From the NCBI GenBank assembly GCA_028023455.1, contig JAQFVV010000020.1, positions 8,913,092 through 8,977,091 of the forward strand: a stretch of 64,000 bases of DNA, in the 5' to 3' direction. Source of the stretch: Epiperipatus broadwayi (taxonomy: Eukaryota > Onychophora > Udeonychophora > Euonychophora > Peripatidae). The position numbers and the translations under genes are program-made. The notes beneath the pieces are model-generated. The model was not told the DNA's origin. It was given only the letters and a program-made list of their open reading frames with translations, and ran no database searches. Shown here in pieces: positions 1 through 11,542 of the stretch. Within the stretch, counting starts at the first letter, position 1, and the number at the start of each line of letters is the position of its first letter.

Positions 1-962
1 ATATGGAGCTATGTTATATTTTACACCTCTTTATAAATTTATCCTTAAATCAAGATCCTCTTTGTTCTTTTATATTTTATCAATTATAATTGAAACATAC
101 CTTGTATGGTATATTCAAATATGCACTGTTATCTTTTCTGTTTAAAATATTTTTACTGACCCATATTATTTAGCTCACTAATACAAATGACAATCTCAAG
201 GTTTCTGGATCAATTATCACTTGAGAATTTGGTCAAGTGAATATAAATAACCTTATCACTTTGGTGATTACATGTTACCTATTCTGAGCTATTACCATAT
301 GAGTCATTTTATTTCCTAATAACTTCTTAGAAATGTTACAGACTGTAGAATATATATATATTGTAATGGTACAGAAAATCAGGAGTGAACCTGGGGTAAT
401 GGAAAATCATCTTCATCAATCCCAGTTAATGCAAAATTTAAATATAAAATTAAATACAAATGGGCACCATTTGTAATTGTATTGTAACTGAGGTGAACCT
501 GGGGTGATGGAATTACATTATCATCCTTAATTAAATTTAAATTTACAAATAATATGAATAAATATAAGCAAGTTTACCAACACTATGCAAAATCAATAAT
601 TATTCATCATCATGAGTGATGGGTCTATTATGGACCAGGCTAATTATTTATCCCTTGCCAAACTTAGGGTAGCAATACAACATAGTAATTTAGATGCACA
701 TTTTTAAAAGGGCTAATCCATCATAATATATAACAATAAGGACAATAATGCAGGGATACTAAAAGATGTCGATCATCATCAATGTTCTAGCCATTTAGTA
801 CCATTAATGTACTGGCCAACTATAAACTTAATTTGTAAGTAAATAATTAAAACCCAATGTAGTGCATGGACTTTAAAGGCTATCCCATTGCCCATTGCAT
901 TAATCCAGGATTAGAGGAGTAATAAAATCATTAACTGGATGTTCATAAATAATAGTATAAAC
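1..962. other. AT-rich intergenic DNA, no gene seen
   Basis: I see no open frame with protein-like composition. A phrase of about 20 bases (gtgaacctggggtaatgg / gtgaacctggggtgatgg) recurs near 386 and 493, about 107 bp apart, suggesting a small decayed tandem duplication. Nothing else is assignable. Confidence 0.6.
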
Positions 963-1829
963 CAGGGGTGGGCAATTGTTTTGGCTCGGGGGCCACAGAG
1001 GTTGTCAGAGGGCCACATTGGGGGGCATTTTGTGGAAATGAAGGTTAGCAGAGGGCCGCACCTTTTTTTCATGACACAATAAATATGCTGCTTTATTCCC
1101 TGTATTATCAAAGAAATATTTGTTTGTCCATTCTTCATTAAACACATGCCATTCATCACTGATTTTACATTTTTTCAGAAGGTTTATGGCACTAATTTAA
1201 TAACAACATGCGATTTAGACAAATATTATTTACATACATTGCTGATAACTTATATTAACATCTAGAAAATTTCAGTGTAGTAAATCTAAAATTTCACGCT
1301 GTAATATCGTAAATTTAAAAAAAAAAACTCAGTGAGTAATAAATGAATATGTTTATATCTTCATGCTTTCAAGCCAAGATGCTTAAGACTGGCTTATATA
1401 TATATAAAGTTAAGTAAAGAGAAGGGTGGTATCATTCTTTTTTTAGCAAAATCTCTGTCATGTGTCAAGGCCTGATCGCTCTTTAGACTGCTGTTTAACA
1501 TCTGATTGGCTGTCTGAGAAACAACAGTAGGTACATGTAAAAAACTAGAAACCTTTCAATTTATTAGTAAAGTTGGAAATGTATATATTTGCTAATGCAA
1601 AGACAAAATTGAAATTAATCAGATCAACTGGAAAAGCACTGCACATCATACCTACACTGCACATGTGTATTGACATGGACAACCTAGTGAAAAATATGAG
1701 ATGAATCTTTGGTTGTGCATGGGAAGGAAATCTCAGTTCAAGGGGGATTTTTCTGATTGTCTTGGTGGGCCACATAAAAACTCTTAGCTGGCCACATGTG
1801 GCCCTTGGTCTGCTATTTCCCCACCTCTG
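963..1829. mobile_element. non-autonomous hAT-type DNA transposon with 8-bp target duplication
   Basis: The left end reads CAGGGGTGGGCAA and the reverse complement of the right end reads CAGAGGTGGGGAA, the CAGNGGTGGG-type terminal inverted repeat common in hAT elements. Flanks are gtataaac (955-962) and gtataaat (1830-1837), an 8-bp target duplication with one mismatch; 8 bp is the hAT hallmark. Subterminal GGGCCACA and GTGGCC motifs occur on both sides, which fits repeated transposase-binding sites. The element is 867 bp and has no transposase-like open frame, so it needs transposase from elsewhere. The short minus-strand frames inside it do not look like hAT protein. A different repeat (family G) lies in its middle. 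Confidence 0.82.
1355..1550. repeat. family G repeat segment nested in the hAT element
   Basis: This stretch shares two blocks with 29185-29410 and 62184-62330. One is a block ending tatataagccagtc (here on the minus strand, around 1386-1440). The other begins aaatctctgtc and ends attggctgtc (here on the plus strand, 1449-1515). The two blocks are in opposite relative orientation compared with the 29 kb copy, so one has been inverted. Confidence 0.5.
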
Positions 1830-2256
1830 GTATAAATCCTTTTAAAAACATACCACTATGCATGAATCCATTTCAGTGAACAAAAGCTCTATAACTGTTA
1901 GTGTGAGCAAAAGATATAATACAAACATATAATATTCCAAAACTATCTTGGGATTAAATTCACTGGAATAATTTAAACAATGAAATAAAAAATTATTAAT
2001 TAGAAACAGTAAAATGAAATTAAGGTCTGCTAAATATGCTATAAATATAAATTTGGAATTCTGATCTTGATTAATACAGAAAGAAATAAGTATTCACATT
2101 ATGACTTACAAATATCTCAACAGGTTTACATAAAATGAACATATATTTAAATCAGATGTGCCATGTAATAATTTAAAAATTAACATGTTCAAATTGTCAT
2201 AGACTTATTAAAAATCAATTTATTTTAATAATTCATAAAGTATGACTGATTTTAAC

Positions 2257-2294
<38 letters not shown>

Positions 2295-3120
2295 CTACAT
2301 GACACTCATCTGTATAACCATAGACATGCTATTACATGTGGGAATTGTCATATAATTGAAAAAATAAGCTATCACATTTTACTGATACATAAATAATGAC
2401 TACATATTATGAAAGGCACACTTTGTATGGCCTAAAATATGTAATAAAGTCATTAAATGTGTGTGTATGCCATCTATATAAATTTTAATCAAGTCAGATT
2501 ATAAAATAAGTGAGAGATGTCTGTGGATATGTCATATACTCGCACACACAAGAAAAGCCAATAGTTAAGGCTTATAATGAGAAATATCAGCATATTAGCT
2601 ATACACTTATAATTTATTTTTATTATTTTATGTTTTTTTTTTTTTATAAACGCAAAGATGTCTATGCGTAATTTGTATGTATAATTTTTTTTTATGTTAA
2701 ATGCTTGTGAAAAGAAAGAGAAATGGTAATATTTAAAAATCTAACATACAGGTAATTTTAAATCAAAAGTTGTACTAGATATTTTTCTCTACAAACCCAT
2801 TGTTTTAAATTTAAGAAAAGCCTAAAGGCAAGTATATTTTAATAGATAAGTAATTTTGTTTCTTTTTTTTTTTTTAATTATCAAATGTTTCAACTCAACA
2901 AAAGAGTTTGTTAACGTTTATGTTAATGTGGGTGGGGAAAAATATCTAATTTAATTTTAAAAATATTTTAAATGTGATCTGATTATCAAAAAATATTTAA
3001 GTGGAATCTGATTATCAGAAAATAACTTATATAATCAAACTTTATTTGTGTGTGTGTGTGTGTATGTTGAATCAGAGTAGATAATCAATTGAATTAAAAA
3101 TAAATAAATTCTTGAGATTG
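1830..3120. other. AT-rich DNA with TA/TG microsatellites
   Basis: Holds a composite (TA)n(TG)n run at about 2259-2294, a TG run at about 3047-3063 and several poly-T tracts. No gene or known element was recognised. Confidence 0.6.
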
Positions 3121-3121
3121 A

Positions 3122-3168
3122 TTAGTGGATTTCATAGGAATGCTTCGTGCATTGTATGAATCCACTAA
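3122..3168. repeat. perfect-looking hairpin
   Basis: ttagtggatttcata (3122-3136) is followed 18 bases later by tatgaatccactaa (3155-3168). These pair over about 14 bp with one bulged base. Function is unknown; it could be the remnant of a small inverted-repeat element. Confidence 0.55.
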
Positions 3169-3267
3169 TAAAAGTCAAAATTAGGTGATTAAATGTGTTT
3201 CAGAGGAGTACCTAGATTGGGATTCTAATGAGAAGGGCTAAATTCTGTTCACCAGCTTAGTGGAATT

Positions 3268-3353
3268 TAATTGGGCACAGGCATTCAATCAGGCACAAGC
3301 AGTCAAGCAATCACTAAGTCAATCAGTCACTAAGTCAATCACTGACTCACTCA
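3268..3353. repeat. short imperfect repeats (caatca / cactaagt)
   Basis: Phrases such as aatcaggcac, caatcactaagt and cagtcactaagt recur at 8-20 bp spacing. It resembles a degenerate minisatellite. Confidence 0.4.
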
Positions 3354-3680
3354 TGCTAACTTTTGGATTTATCTGAAATTGCTTGTTTGAACTTAGAGAT
3401 TTTCTTACATTATGCCAATGTAAACTTCAAGATGGTTTCCAATTAGACAATATGTATTAGTGCAGTAAAGAACTGTGTTTGTGGGAAGGTGTTGGTATTT
3501 GAAAACCCAAAGTAAAAGAATTGTTACAGTGCTGTAGAAAACAAAATAATCATTAACCAAAGAAGAAATTTATAATTAAACCTCATGCACAAGTGTACTT
3601 GCATCAGTGAAATGATCATAGGGTAGGAACCCCCAGTCAGTGTGCCTCCCCAGTTCCACTCCTGCCATCAGCAAGGTTTT

Positions 3681-3904
3681 CTGAATCCAGCCATCAAATG
3701 ATCATGAGAGTTGTGGAACAATGCCAGAAAGATCTCCTGAATCCAGCCATCAAATGGTCATGAGAGTCATGCAATATTGCCAGAAAGGTCTCCCGAATCC
3801 AGTTGTCAAGTGATTGTGAGAGCTGTTGAACAATACCAGAAATGTCTCCTAAATCCAGCCACCAAAGATAATGAAAGCAGCTGAATGAAGCTGTGTTAAA
3901 GAGA
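3681..3904. repeat. 56-bp minisatellite, about four units
   Basis: Units start with ctgaatccagccatcaaatg or a variant at 3681, 3737, 3793 and 3849, an exact 56-bp period. Each unit continues with a tgagag...caatgccagaaa phrase. It is more GC-rich than its surroundings. The period is not a multiple of three and frames are interrupted, so it is not a coding repeat. Confidence 0.75.
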
Positions 3905-6218
3905 AGTCTGTGTCATCCTGGATGAACAGATGAATAGCCTACTCAGAGCCCAGAGAAGTAAAAAAAAGACCTTACATGGTACACTCTATTTTATTAATTA
4001 GATATATATTATTGTGTGTTACATATCCTTCATTTATATCTCTTTGTGTAAAATATCGCATTTATTTAATGTAATAATTAGTATTTGTAAAACGTATTAC
4101 ATGTGCGAGTTGATGAATTTCAGACCACTTTCTCACTAATTGATTTTCTTTTTTATGCTTTATTATTATATTTCTTAAGCAAAATAACTATAATACCCTC
4201 ATATACATTTTTTTAATATTATTTATTATGCATTGGGGTTTATTATGATTATATTTATCTTGGGAATTGGTGAAGGGATTCAATAAACATTTATAAAACT
4301 ACCTTACTGCTTTGAGAATTTATTCGTATTTCTTTCTCTAACATAAGAAAACACTTAGATAAATGCATGAGTTTTAGTTTCCCATTTCTTTACCTGGGAT
4401 AAAGAGAATGATGAGCTGGCATATGGGATATTCCTTATTGCTATTTAAATTTTTGGTCATTGGGTATTTATTTCTGTTATATTTCATTCGATTCATTTTA
4501 TTTCATGTTATTATTGGCCTTACATATCCTTTCAGGAGGGGGAGTTAATCTTTTTCTTTCTGGAAGTGACACAAAGGATTGAAATTTCTTTCAAAAGTAT
4601 GTAAGAGTCAATACTCTATAAATGTACCGATGACTATATCAAACCGATCATAAAAAAGATTTGAAATTACTTCCTATCCTGGCATGCCACCATATTTGTT
4701 TCATGTTCGATATGTGCACATGCTCAACTTATCAGGTTAGGGATGAACCGGTATAATATATATATATGCATACCCATGGAAATGTGTGTGCACACTGACA
4801 TTTATACTATATATTTTAATTTGTCAAAATAATAATAAATTTATTAAAAATATATTTTCACAAGACACAATTCCATGTTGAAAATATACATAAAATTCAC
4901 TTGCATGGGTGTATATATTATCTTCTTAAATGTATATAAAAACATCACTCATTAGATCAGTTTGTAAAGTCTTTTTAAAAAAAAAACCCTTTGGGTTTTT
5001 TTTTCTGCACTGACAATAAATTTTCCAAGTTTACTTTTTTTTTAAAATTTCAAAATAAAATCATTTATGAATCAATCCTTTGTTTTTAAACTTATAATTC
5101 AAGCAAAATTTATTTACTTGTTTTACTTTTAAATTAGAGATTTTAACTGTCATTTTCAAGATATTATTTAAAATAAATATCATTCTCAATATATAACATT
5201 CTACTCACCAGGTGCATTATATATATATGATGCAGTACCGTTATCTGTGCTTCATTGCATAGAGATAAAATAAAATGATAAAAAATCAAGTCAGATGTCA
5301 CATGACTTAATTTTAATAAAGCTCTATATATAACAGATAAAATAGTATATGTATAAAAGTACTTCATTAAACTGATGGAATCTCTGGATAAGCTAGTCTT
5401 TTCTGAAACAGTATACTGTCTTATTGTTCTCTTTAGAAAAGATATAATCTGGTAACTGTTGACATACATACAGACTGTTCCATAGAGTCTAGAATTTGAT
5501 GGACTACAGGCATACCATCTAGTATACAATATGGGCTACAAAGAACAGAAAAAAGCAGGCTCTTCCATATAAATTCACACTCTAGCATTGTGACACTAGC
5601 AGTGGCTGACTTGCTCTGTCTTGCCTTCAGTTATATCTTCATAGTAACTAATACTATCATAATCTGTAAAACTCCCATTTAATCCTTTTCCAACCTTTCT
5701 ATAGTTAGGATGAAATTTTAAAAAGCACAGTAATTAAAAGTAAGTTTTGAAAAAAGTTAATAATTTTTTTCAATATACCTTAATCCTTTCAAAAACAACT
5801 TTGTAGGATTTTTATCATAATATGTTATACCAGTTTTAAAAAAAATCTTGATCTAATTAAAATAGATAGTGGAATTTTATAATTACCAGTATATCTAATG
5901 TAACATAAAACATGTTTGTTTCAATATCAAAATCAGAATTAATAGAATATTAATTAGATCTTTTTAAATGTTTAATTTACAATAGTTTTTTTAAATTCAA
6001 AATTATTTAATCCTTAACTGTTATTCCAGTGTAATATAAAAAATATCTAAAAAAAATTTTTGTCTGTGTTTATTTATACTTTTTCTTTCATGTTTATATA
6101 TATATATACATGCACAAACACTACTATATTGTTATATGCCATGAGACCCATAACCCTCTCAATATATATAATATTTAAATACATGTATATTGTCTATACT
6201 AAACTTAATATAATTATA
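3905..6218. other. AT-rich intergenic DNA, no gene seen
   Basis: Contains an A8CCC/GGGT8 inverted repeat at about 4977-5003 and a phrase agtcagatgtcacatgact at about 5289. The same phrase recurs at 40541 and, inverted, at about 11001, so it belongs to a dispersed repeat. A 121-residue minus-strand frame here has no recognisable protein feature. Confidence 0.55.
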
Positions 6219-6788
6219 AGGGACTTGAACTTAGACTTTCAAACTACCCACAGCTCTCTATACCATATTATACAACTGATGTACATGACCAAATGCATGT
6301 AAAATGATTAATGGTCTTGAACAATCACTCATCAGTTGATTCAGATCACTATCTCCCATACATATATACAATTAGTGATCAGTTTATATTAAGATAGCTA
6401 ATTGTCAAACTTTAATGGACATACTTCAATCTTCTCCACTCTCCAACTCTTTAGCCACCCAGATCAGTGAAAATCTAAGGATGGAACACTCAAAACTCTT
6501 TTTGATTACAATATTATTGTCATATCCATATTGACATTCTGATCCATCACATATAGTTCCTTGATATATCTATTTAAATATACAGAAAGGGATTGGCAGA
6601 ATACAGGCTTAAGGTAATTGTAAGGGACGTAAACTCAGACTTTCTAGCTCTTTACATTTCTCCACTCCATCTTATAAAAGATACACATGAACACATACAT
6701 GTGAAAAAGATTAATAATCTCCAATATAGGTAATTTATACTGAACCAGCACTGACCAGTTGATCCAGACCACTATCACATATATATAT

Positions 6789-8408
6789 TGTGCCAAGGCC
6801 AATTTGGCACATGTATATAAAATAATTTTGTCTAAAAAAATTATTAAAATAAAAAAAATCTTCTGTAAAAGAGTTGAAATAAAAGTTGAAAAATAATTGA
6901 TTAAAAGTGGGAAGGGTTTTTTATTAAAGTTAAACTAAAGGTTTTATAAAAAGGAAGTAAAGAGTTTATTATTATTAGTTGAAATACAATTTAAAGGGTT
7001 TAAAATATATATATATATAAATCTCTTCATTTAAATTAAGGAAGAAAAATAATCTTAAAACTATTTTTGATTTTAGAATAGTAAAATATATATGTGCGTG
7101 CGAATGTAAATAAATGTAAGCTGTTAAAAAGAGATATAATAAATGCGTGTTAAAATCGTATTGAAAAACACATGAAAATAAATATTGAAATGAAATATAT
7201 TTAAAAACACAGTGGTGGGCTACTAAAGATATAAAAACAACACATTTTGAAATAGCTACTACTAATTAAACAATCTTCAAAAACACGTTGTCATAGGATT
7301 AATTACTAAAGGAATTTCGACAACACCTATTGAACCTATTGCCGGAGGATATTAAAACGAAAACAATTCGCATATATAAATAGCTAGATTTTTATCAGTG
7401 TCCAGTTTTGAGTTTGCAGTTTCAGCCTAGTTTTCAGTGCCAGTCTTGTTTAAATTATGTATCCAGAAACAGAAATGCAGTGCTGAATATCTTATGGAAA
7501 TATACGCTTTTCTTTCAGTCCTTAGTCCAACAAGATCAGCAAGACCTGCCCATGCAATAATGTCTACTTAACAGCTCAGAAATCCTCTGTCAATATTCCA
7601 CTGTCTTCAAAAATAAAACCAACAGATTAGCATCAAATCTCCCCAAGAAACATCAAATCTAACCAGTTAGATATCCTTTATTATATATACTCTGTCAGAA
7701 GCAGCTAACAACAAGCAATATCCACATTCCAAAAATCCTAGGTAAAACACTTTATTATTCTCATTTATATGTAGTAGCCACTGCTGTAATTCGTAAAAAT
7801 TCAAGATTCAAATTATATAAACTCTAAAAGCATGCATAAAATGAACTATTGATGTGCGTGTTTGTGAATGTTAGATAATTTAAATGTCAAAGATTATTTT
7901 TGCTCTTTCATAAAATATATCATAGTATGTTAACTTAAAATGTGTGTGTTATTTATAGATTTATAAAAATGTTTATCATTAGTAAATATTAGTTAATAAA
8001 TTGTCTTTAAAATTAAACTTTATTCGTCGGTCAATTCTTTTTATCAATTCTTTTTCTATATTTTATTACTGATTAAAATTAGACTGGGCTAGTTTATGGG
8101 ATGGTTTTGAGTGCTGGATTATGAGCCTACTGACCAAATACGTTGTTTACTCTTCTGAATAGATAGCTGGCGCCTGGAGTTTACTCTGAAACAAATAAAG
8201 TGTTTGGATAGTAGGGGTTTGAATCTAGCAGCCAAGGTGGGCCATTGTTAATAGTTAGTCTATCAATAAGATCTCCCATTTTGCTCAAACATGCCGGTTC
8301 GTTCAAGTAACATTTATAAGATTATAAATGTATTATGAAGGAGTTCGAAACCGGCCAAAACTTATATATACATATAAGTAAGTGGTTTCAGCGGTTCAAC
8401 CCGGTACA
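6789..8408 (+). mobile_element. solo-LTR-like element, copy 1
   Basis: Begins TGTGCC and ends GGTACA, so it has the TG...CA ends and 6-bp imperfect terminal inverted repeat expected of an LTR. It is 1620 bp and has a second copy of 1618 bp in reverse orientation at 19077-20694, about 85-90% alike in the parts compared by eye. An internal TATA box (catatataaatag, near 7370) lies about 28 bp before tcagtg, an initiator-like start, as expected for a U3/R boundary. It sits inside a family C repeat, in an alternating TA run, so the target duplication (roughly atatat) is ambiguous. No gag or pol sequence was found. A large non-LTR repeat with similar ends cannot be excluded. Confidence 0.6.
7365..7400 (+). 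promoter_or_regulatory. candidate LTR core promoter (TATA plus initiator)
   Basis: Within LTR copy 1, tatataaatagctag is followed at initiator spacing by tcagtg. The equivalent place in copy 2 (about 20145-20172, minus strand) keeps ataaatagcc but carries a weaker TATA. It would drive transcription to the right in copy 1. Confidence 0.4.
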
Positions 8409-9575
8409 ATATATATACAATCAGTGATCAGTTTACACTAAGTTAGCAAATCTTCAAAATCTAATGGACAAGCTTCAATCTTCACCACCCTCCAACTCCT
8501 CAGCAATCCACATCATTGAAAATCTGAGGCTGGAACACTCGTAGCCCTTATTGATGCGATATTATTGTCATATCCATGTCACTCTTATCCCTCACATATA
8601 GGACCTTAATATGTCCATTTAAATATACAGAAGACAGATAGGAAGGATATAGGCTGAATATTTAATATTTAAATACATGTTTATTGTCTATACTAAATAT
8701 AGATGATATATATGTATTTAAATATTACATATTCAGCCTGTATTCTGTAGGTCCCTTTTCTGTATATTTAAATAAACACATTAAGGTACTACACGTGAGG
8801 TATCAGAGTGATTTAAAGTTAACATGAATATGACAATAATATTGGCACCAATAGGGGCTTTGAGTGTTCCAACTGTAGATTTTCAATGAAATGGATGGCT
8901 GAAGAGTTGGGAAATAGTGAAGATTGAAGCTTGTCCATTAAAATTTGAAGATTAGCTATCTGGGTACTGATTGTATATATGTATGAAATGTTGACCTGGA
9001 CCAAATAATGTGTGCTGTTTATGCACAAAATACAAATACTGGAGATCATTAATCTATTTCTCATGTATGTGGCCATGTGTATTAATTATATAAGAGGGAG
9101 TGGAGAGCTGTAGGAAGTTTGCAAGTCTGAGTTCAAGTCCCTTTAATATATATATCAACTTTAATAAAACACATATTCTGGAAAAAGTGACCAATATAGT
9201 CAGAGATTGCTAAGGGACGCTATAGAGATTTTCAAAAGACCTAACAACATAAATGAAAAGTGTGAATTGAAGAAAATTAACAATATTTGAGGAGAAAATA
9301 ACGAAAGAAAAAATAATCCAATCATAATGACATAAAATAAATTAAAGATTCTTATTTGACACTTATACAAATGCAATTAGCAAATCACTGTGAATTATCC
9401 TTCAAATTAATAAAGCCAAGTTATTACACTCTAAATTATAATTACCCTAATATATATAATATTATTAATACTCTATTATAATCAAATAATAATCTTAAAA
9501 GCTTAATACTTAAATTGAATATACAATCTGCACCTCAGAAGCTTTAAATCAAAGTAAAGTAAATCATAAACAAAT

Positions 9576-9800
9576 AAACATCACATAATCACCATTTCTT
9601 ATGCTTGCTTATAACTGTTATTAAAACAGGCAAAACTCTCTATACATCTTGCCACTCAATACAAGTCAGAGTAATCAATGAATGCCAGAAGACTAGTGCA
9701 TAAAATGCCCATCTAGTGTCTACTCATCCAATATCCCCAGAATAGTTTTTGGCTTGTGACCTTAGTCTACTACTATATGGAGAGTTTTGACTGTTTTTAC
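9576..9800. mobile_element. family A repeat, short copy with both arms
   Basis: The left arm runs from the outer phrase catcacataatcaccattt through aaaacaggcaaaactctc to atccaatatccccag. The right arm is only a stub (tatggagagttttgactg). The minus-strand position of the hammerhead-like region (about 9735-9775) is decayed: the CTGATGA core is lost. It is the oldest-looking family A copy in the window. Confidence 0.65.
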
Positions 9801-10780
9801 ATACACTTATCAATCTAATCGTTTAACTCCTGGACTACTTTATTATTCTTTATTATAAACTATATGGTGTAAGTCAATACATGATAACTATCTATCAAAA
9901 TTTAATTATTCAATAGATTTGTATTATTAACTGAATGATAACAGAAGAAAGTTAATTTCTTTAAATGAATTTAAAATTTATTAACAATATATTAAGTATT
10001 AAAAAAATAATAGCAAATAGACAATAAATGTTTATGATATTATGAAAGATATTTTCCACATAAATTAATATTCATAAAATAGGTGTTTATACATAAAAAA
10101 ATTCACATATATAATGTTTAATATATGATATATAAAATTTATGTGAAACAAAAATGTTGCTGCGTGCCAACACTATTTAAAATACAAGAAAGTTAAGGAC
10201 ACTTTTATAATCTTTATAATAAAGTAGTTGATTAAAATAAAATGTAATAATCATAAATTTGTTTATTCATTGTCCTTATTTTCTAAGTAAATATCAATGA
10301 ATAATTGTTACAATACAATTATTTCATATTTCAATAATTATGACACATATATCTGAAAGTAATTTGCAGTCAGTGAATAAGTATATAATATTTGAAAATC
10401 AGAGTTTTAACTATTAAAATTTATGATATAAATGTAAATTTAAACTAAATTTAATTTCTTTTATTTCAGTATGTAAAACAAACAGTCAACTAAACTAAGA
10501 TATAGTAATCAATTACATTTATAAATATTACACAAATAAATACACAAATAAAATACATATTAACATAAGACATGATCACTGTCCACCTGCATAACATTTC
10601 AGAGTAACACAATAGTTCTAATGTCTATTCCATTATCTGAAATTAACTTAATCAGTGAAGAATTTATTAGCTTCACCTTCCCAAATCAAAATCCTTTAGA
10701 TTTGCCTATATAATTAAAAAAATAGGTTGAAGACAAGAGTGGGCCGCTCTTATTTTTATAAAGTTGAATCTTGAGTTTAG
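9801..10780. other. AT-rich DNA, no gene seen
   Basis: Very AT-rich sequence without recognisable elements or protein-like frames. Confidence 0.55.
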
Positions 10781-11022
10781 ATTTGTAGAAGTCTCTCTTG
10801 TAATAAATTAAGCACTCAAAATGCATGTACTAATGTTATATCCCATAGGCCAAAACCGGTTTGGGGATGGGGACAATACAAGATAAAAATGATTTGAATG
10901 CCTTCTCTTGTAGTAGCATTTATCATAAATAAAAAAAAGCTTGTTTAGAGCTCATTTGCATGATCTTAATTTTACATATTTTTAAGTGCAAGCTATATAT
11001 AAGTCATGTGACATCTGACTTT
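10781..11022 (+). repeat. decayed relative of the family D ribozyme repeat
   Basis: aaaccggtttggggatgggg (10854-10873) matches the region around the family D cleavage site (gaaaccggtctgtggttggg at 40688). Downstream aaaagcttgtttagagctca matches the family D phrase aaagcttgttaagagctta. It closes with an inverted copy of agtcagatgtcacatgac. The CTGANGA core is gone. Confidence 0.45.
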
Positions 11023-11506
11023 TTATTATTCTTATTTAAATATAATCTAAACAAAGTAAAAATATCATAAATAGTTATCCAAAATAATGTGTATTTATTA
11101 AATTCCAATATTCTAAAGTATTGAATATTTATCCCTCATTTAGCAAATATTTAATATCATAATAGCATCATGAATAAATAGATGCCAGACTCTATTTATA
11201 ATAATTTGACATAAAAATAAACTGGTTTAAAGCCTATGGCAAAGTACTTTATTGTTATAAAATTATATTTGCAGATAAAAACATTTCTTATATACAACAG
11301 TATGTTATTAGCTTCTATATTTCATTATTAAAATGTTTTGTTCACATGCGATACAGATTCTCAGTAGAGAAACATCAAGGTGAGTTTGAATGCTATAAAT
11401 TAATTGTTCCTTTTTTTCACCAGTTTTCAATAATACTGTCAAGTTTCTTGGATAAATATAATCCTTTCTACTCCATCATTCTTGTGGTTACTAAGCAAAT
11501 ACTTTC

Positions 11507-11542
<36 letters not shown>

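Larger units (their letters stand above)
6219..9143. mobile_element. family C inverted/tandem repeat, split by an LTR insertion
   Basis: Two head-to-tail monomers begin with ggacttgaacttagactttc-like sequence at 6221 and ggacgtaaactcagactttc at 6625 (period about 404 bp). The right part (about 8695-9143) is an inverted copy ending gagttcaagtccc. Diagnostic phrases are gttgatccagac, ttaatggaca and a gatggaacactcaa-like string, shared with 26325-26705, 30340-30985, 41388-41570 and weakly 23555-23635 and 63130-63300. The element is interrupted at 6789-8408 by an LTR-like insert; without it the family C sequence reads continuously through a TA run. No protein is encoded. Its class is unknown. Confidence 0.65.

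Noticed and set aside
3681-3904. Coding repeat
   Set aside because: The 56-bp period is not divisible by three and frames contain stops.
5164-5529. 121-residue minus-strand frame as a gene
   Set aside because: No domain, no codon or composition signal, AT-rich and tyrosine/isoleucine-rich as random frames in this DNA are.
11346-11400. Possible exon ending in a consensus splice donor (caag|gtgagt)
   Set aside because: There is no open frame of useful length and no partner exon; one donor-like site is expected by chance.
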